Assembly (NCBI RefSeq): GCF_003851725.1
Contig: NZ_BHYL01000096.1
Location: forward strand, 1-34,157
Length of the DNA: 34,157 bases
Direction of reading: 5' to 3'
Origin: Cellulomonas algicola
GTDB taxonomy: Bacteria > Actinomycetota > Actinomycetes > Actinomycetales > Cellulomonadaceae
Position 1 is the first letter of the stretch; every line of letters begins with the position of its first letter. Both the position numbers and the translations under genes were made by a program. Below are positions 7,038 through 14,463 of this stretch, in pieces. Below the pieces are notes generated by a model. It saw nothing but the letters and a program-made list of their open reading frames with translations, had not been told where the DNA came from and did no database searches.

Positions 7038-8104
7038 CGGGAGGCCTCCTCGGCGGTCGCGGCGGCGGGGGAGTCGGAGGCGGACCGGGCGGACGTCCCG
7101 GCCGGGGCGTCGGCGGGAACGCCGGTGAGGTGCAGGAACGCCTCGTCGAGGGTCGGCCGTCGCAGGGCGACGTCGTCGACGGGGACGCGTGCGTCGTCGA
7201 GCGTGCGGACGACGTGCGTGAGCGCCGCGACCCGGTCGACGACCGTGGCGGTCACGCGTCGGGTCGCGACGTCGGTCTCGACGTCGGTGCCGACGGCATC
7301 GAGCGCCGCCCGCGCGGCGGGCAGGTCCGTCTCGGCCCGGACGACGACGTCGAGCCGGTCCTGGCCGATGGACGCCTTGAGCTCGTCGGGCGTCCCGCGG
7401 GCGACGAGCCGGCCCTGCGCGAGCACGCTCACCTGCGACGCGAGCTGGTCGACCTCCTCGAGGTACTGGGTGGTGAGCAGCACCGCGGTCCCGCCGGCGA
7501 CGAGCTCGCGCACGGCCTGCCACACCTCGCGCCGGCCGCCCGGGTCGAGGCCTGTCGTCGGCTCGTCGAGGAGCAGCACCTCCGGGTCGAGCACGAGCCC
7601 CGCGGCGAGGTCGAGCCGTCGGCGCATGCCGCCGGAGTAGGTGCCGACGGGCCGGTCGGCGGCGTCGGCGAGGTCGAACCGGTCGAGCAGCTCGTCGGCG
7701 CGACGGCGGGCGTCGCGCGTGCCGAGGTGCGAGAGGCGGCCGAACATCACGAGGTTGTCGCGCCCGCCGAGGATCTCGTCGACGGCGGCGTGCTGGCCGA
7801 CGAGGCCGAGCCGGCGGCGCGCCCGCGCGGCGTCGCGGACGACGTCGTACCCGGCGACGTGCGCGGTGCCGCCGTGGGGGTCGAGCAGCGTGGAGACGAT
7901 GCGGACGGTGGTCGTCTTGCCGGCGCCGTTGGGGCCGAGCAGGGCGTGGACGGTGCCGTGCTCGACGTCGAGGTCGAGGCCGTCGAGGACGGTGGTCTCG
8001 CCGTAGCGGCGGGTGAGCCCGCGGACGCGGACGGCGGGAGGGGCGGTCGCCGCGGTCGCGGTGCCGGCCGCGCGGATGGTCGGGGATCCGGTGGACGTGG
8101 GCAT
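7034..8104 (-). CDS. ABC exporter ATP-binding protein (DrrA-like)
   Basis: This 356-residue ATPase has Walker A GPNGAGKTT at 57-65, the Q-loop region LVGQHAAVDE at 101-110, signature YSGGM at 156-160, Walker B LLLDEP at 177-182 and the TTQYLEE switch region that is typical of DrrA-type proteins. The C-terminal 110 residues form the regulatory domain common to this family, ending in an Ala/Ser-rich tail. ATG at 8104 has AGGAGGT about seven bases upstream. It forms a two-gene operon with the permease and faces the divergent TetR gene across a 93-base gap containing a dyad operator. The first 22 residues are Thr/Ala-rich and not part of the ATPase fold. Confidence 0.93.
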   Translation of the reverse strand: MPTSTGSPTIRAAGTATAATAPPAVRVRGLTRRYGETTVLDGLDLDVEHGTVHALLGPNGAGKTTTVRIVSTLLDPHGGTAHVAGYDVVRDAARARRRLGLVGQHAAVDEILGGRDNLVMFGRLSHLGTRDARRRADELLDRFDLADAADRPVGTYSGGMRRRLDLAAGLVLDPEVLLLDEPTTGLDPGGRREVWQAVRELVAGGTAVLLTTQYLEEVDQLASQVSVLAQGRLVARGTPDELKASIGQDRLDVVVRAETDLPAARAALDAVGTDVETDVATRRVTATVVDRVAALTHVVRTLDDARVPVDDVALRRPTLDEAFLHLTGVPADAPAGTSARSASDSPAAATAEEASR

Positions 8105-8129
8105 GGGTGGACCTCCTCGGACGGGAGCG

Positions 8130-8152
8130 CTTATCGTACAGCGTACGACAAG
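8130..8152. promoter_or_regulatory. Probable TetR operator between exporter and repressor
   Basis: CTTATCGTAC at 8130-8139 and GTACGACAAG at 8143-8152 form an inverted repeat matching at 9 of 10 positions around the centre AGC. It lies 26 bases from the exporter start and 46 from the TetR start, where it could block both promoters. This AT-richer patch is also the only stretch in the gap that looks like a -10 region. Binding by the adjacent TetR is inference from position and symmetry. Confidence 0.72.
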
Positions 8153-8197
8153 AACGCACGGACGTCTCCACCTGTTCCCGGCAGGGAGGATGAGGTC

Positions 8198-9049
8198 ATG
8201 ACGGAGCACACCGGGACCGGCGACCCGGCCCGCAGCATGGCCCTGCTCTGGCGCACCGCCGAGCCCGCCGCCCCGCGCGGCCGCGGTGCCGCCGCCGGGC
8301 TGTCCGTGGACCGCGTCGTCGCGACCGCCGTGGCGCTCGCGGACGCCGAGGGGCTCGGCGCACTGTCGATGCGCCGCGTCGCGACCGAGCTCGGCGTGGG
8401 CGCCATGACCCTCTACACGTGGGTCCCGGGCAAGGGCGAGCTGGTCGACCTCATGGTCGACGCGGTGCTCGGCGAGGTCGTCGACGCGCTCGGCGGTCTC
8501 GCCGCACCCGCCGTCGCACCCGCCGTCGCACCGGCACCGGCTCCCGCGCCGGGGGGCGCCGACCCGGGAGTCGTCGAGAAGCCCGCGTGGCGCGACCGCC
8601 TCGAGGCCGTCGCCCGCGCGAACTGGGCCGTCTTCGCGCGTCATCCCTGGCTGCTCCAGGTCGCGGCCATGGGCCGTCCGCCGCTCGGCCCGAACGTCAT
8701 GGCGAAGTACGAGGTCGAGCTCCGCGCGATCGACGGCACGGGCCTCGACGAGGTCACGATGGACGCGGTCGTCACGCTCGTGAACGGGTTCGTCGGCGGG
8801 GCCGCGCGGGGCGTGCTCGACCGCGCGCAGGCCGAGCAGCTGACCGGCATCAGCGAGGAGCAGTGGTGGGAGGCGACCGCCCCCTACGTCGACCAGGTCT
8901 TCGACGCCGACGCCTACCCGACCGTGGCGCGCGTCGGACCGGTCGCCGGCGAGGCGAACCAGGCGGCGTACGACCCGCACCGCGCGTTCGAGTTCGGCCT
9001 CGCCCGGCTCCTCGACGGCATCGCGGTGCTCGTCGACGCCGCCCGCTGA
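8198..9049 (+). CDS. TetR-family transcriptional repressor of the ABC exporter
   Basis: This 283-residue regulator has an N-terminal helix-turn-helix at about residues 37-80 (LSMRRVATELGVGAMTLYTWV), close to the subgroup whose C-terminal domain is of the tetracycline-repressor type. The ligand domain follows from about residue 115. Between them is an Ala/Pro linker with three VAPA-type repeats (about 103-118), encoded by a short tandem DNA repeat near 8509-8540. ATG at 8198 has AGGGAGGA seven bases upstream. It is divergent from the exporter operon and most likely represses it and itself through the dyad at 8130-8152. The ABC-F gene follows 38 bases downstream on the same strand, so it may be co-regulated. 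Confidence 0.9.
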   Translation: MTEHTGTGDPARSMALLWRTAEPAAPRGRGAAAGLSVDRVVATAVALADAEGLGALSMRRVATELGVGAMTLYTWVPGKGELVDLMVDAVLGEVVDALGGLAAPAVAPAVAPAPAPAPGGADPGVVEKPAWRDRLEAVARANWAVFARHPWLLQVAAMGRPPLGPNVMAKYEVELRAIDGTGLDEVTMDAVVTLVNGFVGGAARGVLDRAQAEQLTGISEEQWWEATAPYVDQVFDADAYPTVARVGPVAGEANQAAYDPHRAFEFGLARLLDGIAVLVDAAR

Positions 9050-9087
9050 CGTCGGACCGGGCCGTCGAGGTCGGGGAGGATGGGCGC

Positions 9088-10734
<1,647 letters not shown>

Positions 10735-10798
10735 CCGGGCCGAGCGCGCCTTGCCGAGGACGCTCCACGGCGCACGCGGACCTGGTGGGATGTCCGCC

Positions 10799-11140
10799 AT
10801 GACACCTGCGCACGACGCCGTCGAGCACGAGGACCTCCCGCGCCTGCGGACGCTCCTGGACGAGGGCGCGGACGTCGAGGAGGTCCACGGCGGCCTGACC
10901 CTGCTCCAGCACGCGGTCGACGTCGAGATCGACGCGCACACCCAGACCGGCGAGCCGCTCCACGTGGACCTGACGGCCTACCTCCTCGCGCGCGGCGCGG
11001 ACCCGCTCGCCTCACCCGCTCCCGGCGGAGCCGGTTCGGCGCTGCACACGGCACGGCTCCGCGGGCACTGGCTCGCCGTCGCGGTCATGGAGGCGTTCGT
11101 GCGCGTCGACGAGGGCGGACACCGCACCCCCGAGCTCTGA
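10799..11140 (+). CDS. Small ankyrin-repeat-like protein
   Basis: This 113-residue protein carries about two to three degenerate ankyrin units: HDAVEHEDLPRLRTLLDEGADV at the start and LTAYLLARGADPL near residues 59-71, followed by SALHTARLRGHW. It would be a cytoplasmic protein-interaction module; no enzyme domain is attached. I start at ATG 10799, which has GGTGGG about nine bases upstream; an in-frame ATG at 10790 adds three residues. It follows the ABC-F gene by 64 bases on the same strand and could be read through from it. The partner is unknown. Confidence 0.75.
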   Translation: MTPAHDAVEHEDLPRLRTLLDEGADVEEVHGGLTLLQHAVDVEIDAHTQTGEPLHVDLTAYLLARGADPLASPAPGGAGSALHTARLRGHWLAVAVMEAFVRVDEGGHRTPEL

Positions 11141-11173
11141 CGGCTCGACCTCCCCGATGCGCGACCCGGCTCG

Positions 11174-11629
11174 TCACCAGGCGCTGAGCGACACCGAGGC
11201 GCCCGTCACGACGGAGGCGCCATCCTCGTCGAGGTCGACCGTCGGGTCGACGAACGCGAACACCCCGTGGCCTCGTTCGAGGCGCAGGAACACGTGGCAC
11301 GCGTCGGACTCGAGGTCGGGCGCCACGAGGGTCGCCGAGCAGTCCTGCTCGAGCGTGCCGCCGTCGGTGGCGCCGAGCCCGGCGGCGAGGTCGGCGGCGA
11401 CGTCGGCGACGGCCCGGTCGACGCCCCAGCACGCGACGAGGTCGTCGACGTGGCACCCGGTCTGCTCGACGGCGCCGTCGGGCATGGGCAGCGCGGCCCC
11501 GCGCTCGACGGCCTCCGCCCGGAGGTGCCCGTCGACGGCCCGCAGGACCCCGGGTACGGTCACGGCCACAACCGCGCCGACGGCGACGACGGCGAGCGAG
11601 ACGATGAACACCGGCCGCGGAGTGCGCAT
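11174..11629 (-). CDS. Uncharacterised membrane-anchored or secreted protein with four cysteines
   Basis: I recognise no family for this 151-residue protein. Residues about 7-29 form one hydrophobic helix after a short basic N-terminus, which fits an N-terminal anchor or uncleaved signal. The rest would be outside the cell, is acidic, and has four cysteines at about 59, 67, 97 and 111, which could make two disulfides. ATG at 11629 is the only clear start. It converges on the ankyrin-like gene with a 33-base gap and is divergent from the toxin-antitoxin pair. It is kept as real because the codon bias is strong and the topology is coherent. Confidence 0.68.
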   Translation of the reverse strand: MRTPRPVFIVSLAVVAVGAVVAVTVPGVLRAVDGHLRAEAVERGAALPMPDGAVEQTGCHVDDLVACWGVDRAVADVAADLAAGLGATDGGTLEQDCSATLVAPDLESDACHVFLRLERGHGVFAFVDPTVDLDEDGASVVTGASVSLSAW

Positions 11630-11706
11630 GCGCGGGTCATCGGCAGTCCAGGGGGCGTGCTTGAACGGCGGTCGGACGTCGGGCTGCGACGTCCGGATCG
11701 ATCAGA

Positions 11707-11728
11707 GAATCTGATTCGATGCTAGCGT
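11707..11728 (+). promoter_or_regulatory. Promoter and dyad in front of the toxin-antitoxin operon
   Basis: GAATC-T-GATTC at 11707-11717 is a perfect 5-1-5 inverted repeat in a locally AT-richer patch. TAGCGT at 11723-11728 fits TANNNT and ends six bases before the antitoxin GTG, consistent with a leaderless transcript. Phd-type antitoxins usually repress their own promoter at such a dyad; here that is inferred. Confidence 0.5.
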
Positions 11729-11734
11729 GAGCGC

Positions 11735-11989
11735 GTGCGCATCCTCACCGCGACCGAAGCCTCACGGGGCTTCTCCGACCTCCTCGACGCCGTCGAGCGG
11801 GGGGAGACGGTCATGGTGACGCGCGGCAACCGGACGATCGCGCGCATCGCTCCCGTCCCCGCCGGCACAGGTCGGAGCCTGCGCGCGGCGCTCGACAGGG
11901 TGCCCCGGCTCGACGACGCGTTCGAGGCCGACATCGCGGAGGCGACCGCACTGCTGACCAGCGAGACGGACCCGTGGGTCGGCGACTGA
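11735..11989 (+). CDS. Phd/YefM-family antitoxin
   Basis: This 84-residue protein has the Phd/YefM N-terminal DNA-binding fold: ILTATEASRGFSDLLDAVERGETVMVTRGNR over residues 3-33, with the typical variable C-terminal tail that wraps the toxin. It should neutralise the VapC-like toxin encoded next and repress the operon. The GTG at 11735 has no Shine-Dalgarno, and a -10-like hexamer lies just upstream, so translation may be leaderless. Its last 16 bases overlap the toxin gene, which ties the two together. Confidence 0.9.
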   Translation: MRILTATEASRGFSDLLDAVERGETVMVTRGNRTIARIAPVPAGTGRSLRAALDRVPRLDDAFEADIAEATALLTSETDPWVGD

Positions 11990-12372
11990 TCCTCGACACC
12001 ACGACCCTCATCGCCTACGAGCGCCGCGCGTTTGACACGACCGTCCTCGACGAGGACGACCTCGCGATCGCGGCGGTGACCGTGGCCGAGTTCCGCAGCG
12101 GCATCGAGCTCGCCGACACCGCGGCCCGAGCGGCCGACCGCGCGCGCGTCCTCGACGCGGTGCTGGAGAACGTCACCGTGCTCGACTACACCGAGCACAC
12201 GGCGACGCAGCACGCGCGCCTGCTCGCGCACGTGCGCCGCACCAGCGTCCCCCGGGGCGCGCACGACCTGATCATCGCGGCCCACGCCGCGCACACCGGC
12301 CGGGTCCTCGCGTCCCGGGACGCGCGCGCCCGGTTCGCCGACCTGCCTGGTGTGGAGGCCGTCAGTCTCTGA
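11974..12372 (+). CDS. VapC-family PIN-domain toxin (ribonuclease)
   Basis: This 132-residue PIN-domain protein carries all four acidic positions of the fold: Asp8 in LILDTT, Glu39 in VAEFRSG, Asp98 in AHDLIIAAHA and Asp116 in ASRDARARF. VapC toxins are magnesium-dependent endoribonucleases that cut tRNA or rRNA when freed from their antitoxin. The GTG at 11974 lies inside the antitoxin gene, giving a 16-base overlap, so the toxin is made only when the antitoxin is translated. With an intact catalytic set I expect it to be active. It converges on metZ with a 32-base gap. Confidence 0.92.
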   Translation: MGRRLILDTTTLIAYERRAFDTTVLDEDDLAIAAVTVAEFRSGIELADTAARAADRARVLDAVLENVTVLDYTEHTATQHARLLAHVRRTSVPRGAHDLIIAAHAAHTGRVLASRDARARFADLPGVEAVSL

Positions 12373-12404
12373 CGGTCGCGCCGTCGCCCCGCTCCGAGCC
12401 GCGC

Positions 12405-13676
12405 TCAGCCGGCCGCGACGTCCAGGGCCTGGGTGAGGTCGTCGCGGAGGTCCTCGACGTCCTCGAGCCCGACGGACAGGCGGACGGTCGACTCGGCGAT
12501 CCCGACAGCGGCGCGGCCCTCGGGTCCGAGCTTGCGGTGCGTCGTCGTGGCGGGGTGCGTGACGATCGACTTGGTGTCGCCGAGGTTGTTCGACAGGTCG
12601 ATGATCCGCAGCGCGTCGAGGAACGCGAACGTCGTCTTCTTCGCGACGTCGGGCGTCGCGCCCTCGGGGACGCGCAGCTTGAGCGTGACGACCGTGCCGC
12701 CGCCGGTCTGCTGCGCGCGCGCGAGGTCGTGCTGCGGGTGCGACGGCAGGAACGGGTAGCGGACGGACGCGATCGCGGGGTGCTGCTCGAGCCAGCCGGC
12801 GAGCGTCAGGGCGGACGCGGCCTGGTGCCGCACGCGCAGCGACATCGTCTCGAGGCCCTTGAGCAGCACCCACGCGTTGAACGGGGACAGCGACGGGCCG
12901 GTGTTCCGGATGAGCGTCTGGACGGGCCCGCGCACGTACTCGGTCGAGCCGAGGATCGCGCCGCCGAGCACGCGGCCCTGGCCGTCGATGTGCTTGGTCG
13001 CGGAGTAGACGACGACGTCGGCGCCGAGGTCGAGCGGCCGGGACAGGACGGGCGTCGCGAAGACGTTGTCGACGACGACGGTCGCACCGGCGGCGTGCGC
13101 GAGCCGGGACACGGCGGCGATGTCGACGAGGTCCTGCATCGGGTTGGACGGCGTCTCGAAGAACACGACGTCGGCGGGCGTCGAGAGCGCCTCCTCCCAC
13201 TGCGACAGGACGTGCCCGTCGACGTAGTCGGTGCGGACGCCCCACTTGGCGAGGATCTCGTCGAAGATCACGACGCTCGACCCGAAGAGCGCGCGGGCGG
13301 ACACGATGCGCGAGCCCTGCTGGACGAGCGCGGCCAGGGCGGTGAAGACGGCGGACATGCCGGTCGCGGTCGCGTATGCGGCCTCGGCGCCGTCGAGCAG
13401 GCGCAGGCGCTCCTCGAACGTCGAGACCGTCGGGTTGGAGTAGCGCGAGTAGAGGAACCGGTCGACGTCGCCCGCGAACGCGGACTCGGCCTGCGCGGCG
13501 GAGTCGTACACGTACCCCTGGGTGAGGAAGAGGCCCTCGGACATCTCCTGGAACTCGGACCGCACGAGCCCGCCGCGGACGGCGAGCGTGTCGGGCCGCA
13601 GCGTCGAGCGGTCGACGGAGCGGTCGTCCCAGTCGCCGGGACCGGGCACGCGGCCCGGCACGCGGTCGGCGGTCAC
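12405..13676 (-). CDS. metZ: O-succinylhomoserine sulfhydrylase
   Basis: This 423-residue PLP enzyme of the Cys/Met metabolism family makes homocysteine from an O-acylhomoserine and sulfide, a direct route to methionine. Seen: YSRYSNPT at 76-83, TATGMSA near 103-109, VVVDNVFATP with Asp203, and SATKHIDGQGR with the PLP lysine at 228. The DGQGRVLGG context and length favour MetZ over MetB or MetY. GTG at 13676 overlaps the rhodanese stop as GTGA, so the two are translationally coupled. The pair lies behind a SAM-binding riboswitch, which explains its control: end-product SAM should lower expression. Confidence 0.92.
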   Translation of the reverse strand: MTADRVPGRVPGPGDWDDRSVDRSTLRPDTLAVRGGLVRSEFQEMSEGLFLTQGYVYDSAAQAESAFAGDVDRFLYSRYSNPTVSTFEERLRLLDGAEAAYATATGMSAVFTALAALVQQGSRIVSARALFGSSVVIFDEILAKWGVRTDYVDGHVLSQWEEALSTPADVVFFETPSNPMQDLVDIAAVSRLAHAAGATVVVDNVFATPVLSRPLDLGADVVVYSATKHIDGQGRVLGGAILGSTEYVRGPVQTLIRNTGPSLSPFNAWVLLKGLETMSLRVRHQAASALTLAGWLEQHPAIASVRYPFLPSHPQHDLARAQQTGGGTVVTLKLRVPEGATPDVAKKTTFAFLDALRIIDLSNNLGDTKSIVTHPATTTHRKLGPEGRAAVGIAESTVRLSVGLEDVEDLRDDLTQALDVAAG

Positions 13677-14086
13677 AGCGTCGTCCAGGGCAGTCCCTCG
13701 GCGCGCCACCCGACGTGCCCGCGCTGACCGTCGGGGCCGACGTCGCCCTCGAACCCGCGCAGCACGTTGTACGCGGGGCCGAACCCGGCGGCGGTCGCGG
13801 CCTGCGCGGCGGCGACCGAGCGGACCCCGGAGCGGCACAGGAAGACGACGGGCCGCTCGTCGCCGGGCGTCAGGCCCGCCTCGGCGAGCTCGTCGACGAA
13901 CCGGGGGTTGAGGCCCTGCGGGGTCGTCCACTCGACGAGCGCCGCACGGCCGCCGATCTCGGTGGCGTCGGGCACGCCGATCAGCCGCCACTCGGCGTTG
14001 GTGCGCACGTCGACGAGCAGGGCGCGCTCGTCGGACGCGAGCAGGTCCCACGCCTGCTGCGGGGTCAGGTCACCGGCGTACGGCAT
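13673..14086 (-). CDS. Rhodanese-like sulfurtransferase
   Basis: This single-domain rhodanese of 137 residues has the fold's LLVDVRTNAEW at 23-33 and the active-site loop FLCRSGVRS with catalytic Cys84. Such proteins carry persulfide sulfur and pass it to acceptors. It is the first gene of the riboswitch-controlled operon with metZ; it may supply sulfide equivalents to MetZ or accept sulfur from the cysteine-desulfurase-like enzyme encoded divergently. The ATG at 14086 has GGAGGA five bases upstream (14097-14092), and this site is part of the predicted P1 helix of the upstream aptamer. Confidence 0.92.
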   Translation of the reverse strand: MPYAGDLTPQQAWDLLASDERALLVDVRTNAEWRLIGVPDATEIGGRAALVEWTTPQGLNPRFVDELAEAGLTPGDERPVVFLCRSGVRSVAAAQAATAAGFGPAYNVLRGFEGDVGPDGQRGHVGWRAEGLPWTTL

Positions 14087-14095
14087 CGCGATCCT

Positions 14096-14184
14096 CCATC
14101 GGTCCTGGCGGTAGCACCCTCGCCCGGCGGACCGGGGGGTTGCTGCGGCGTCGTCGAGCCAGATCTCTCGGCCGCTCTGGATGG
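14096..14184 (-). ncRNA. SAM-I-clan riboswitch (SAM-I or SAM-I/IV variant) for rhodanese-metZ
   Basis: The minus-strand leader has the SAM-I clan core. P1 is CCATC (14184-14180) with GATGG (14100-14096). P2 is GCGGC (14175-14171) with GCCGC (14149-14145). The joining sequence is GCAACC, followed by P3 and GGGTGCTA. The loop TCTGG (14163-14159) can form the pseudoknot with CCAGG (14108-14104). A P4 hairpin, normal in SAM-I, is not evident, which is like the SAM-I/IV variant. The 3' strand of P1 overlaps the Shine-Dalgarno of the rhodanese gene, so SAM binding should hide it and stop translation. Confidence 0.88.
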
Positions 14185-14192
14185 TTGGCGCG

Positions 14193-14223
14193 ATGCTACG
14201 CGCGCCGGCGGCCGACGCGCCAA
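14193..14223 (-). promoter_or_regulatory. Promoter for rhodanese-metZ leader
   Basis: TAGCAT on the minus strand (14198-14193) fits a -10 TANNNT, with TTGGCG (14223-14218) as a weak -35 at a 19-base spacing. A start near 14186 would begin the RNA just before P1 of the aptamer, as expected for a riboswitch leader. Confidence 0.5.
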
Positions 14224-14269
14224 GGAGTGGACACGCTGTCCCGTCATCCGAGACGGCCGACGTGTCCCG

Positions 14270-14299
14270 TTGACACATCACGGGCGCCGACGGAACCCT
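14270..14299 (+). promoter_or_regulatory. Promoter for the SAM-IV leader
   Basis: TTGACA at 14270-14275 is a consensus -35. At an 18-base spacing AACCCT (14294-14299) is only a weak -10. A start near 14306 would fall at the edge of the SAM-IV aptamer. CCCGT (14266-14270) and ACGGG (14280-14284) form a small inverted repeat over the -35. Together with the minus-strand promoter this explains the 377-base gap between the two genes. Confidence 0.5.
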
Positions 14300-14307
14300 C
14301 GTCGTCA

Positions 14308-14390
14308 GGTCATGAGCGCCAGCCCGAAGCCCCGGCTCGCTGGCCGGCAACCCTCCTCCGCGGTGGGGTGCCCCGGGTGACGACCAGGCC
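14308..14390 (+). ncRNA. SAM-IV riboswitch upstream of the cysteine-desulfurase-like gene
   Basis: The sequence closely follows the SAM-IV consensus as I know it. P1 pairs GGTC (14308-14311) with GACC (14382-14385). P2 pairs GCCAGC (14318-14323) with GCTGGC (14339-14344). The core GGCAACC is followed by a P3 and GGTGC. CCCGG (14331-14335) can pair with CCGGG (14373-14377) as the conserved pseudoknot. It sits 74 bases before the start of the aminotransferase-V gene. A 3' hairpin at 14437-14451 directly before the Shine-Dalgarno may be the expression platform. SAM should lower expression; that is inferred from the class. Confidence 0.92.
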
Positions 14391-14436
14391 GACCGCCGCC
14401 CGGCGGACGGCAAGCGCGGGGCCGGCCGTCGGTGCC

Positions 14437-14451
14437 GGGTCCCACGGACCC
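14437..14451 (+). promoter_or_regulatory. Hairpin abutting the ribosome binding site, possible expression platform
   Basis: GGGTCC (14437-14442) and GGACCC (14446-14451) form a perfect six-base-pair stem with loop CAC. The GAGGAG ribosome site (14454-14459) follows at once. Upstream, CCGCCG (14393-14398) and CGGCGG (14401-14406) form another stem. Between them they could relay the SAM-IV state to translation. Confidence 0.4.
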
Positions 14452-14463
14452 GTGAGGAGCACC

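Noticed and set aside
4530-7640. A plus-strand open frame of over 1000 codons across the GT2, epimerase and permease genes
   Set aside because: Stop-free antisense frames are common at this GC content; composition is not protein-like and real genes lie on the other strand.
14353-14459. CTCCTC at 14353-14358 in P3 of the SAM-IV aptamer is complementary to the GAGGAG ribosome site at 14454-14459
   Set aside because: It would give activation rather than repression by SAM, and a pyrimidine-rich strand matches any ribosome site; no support beyond complementarity.
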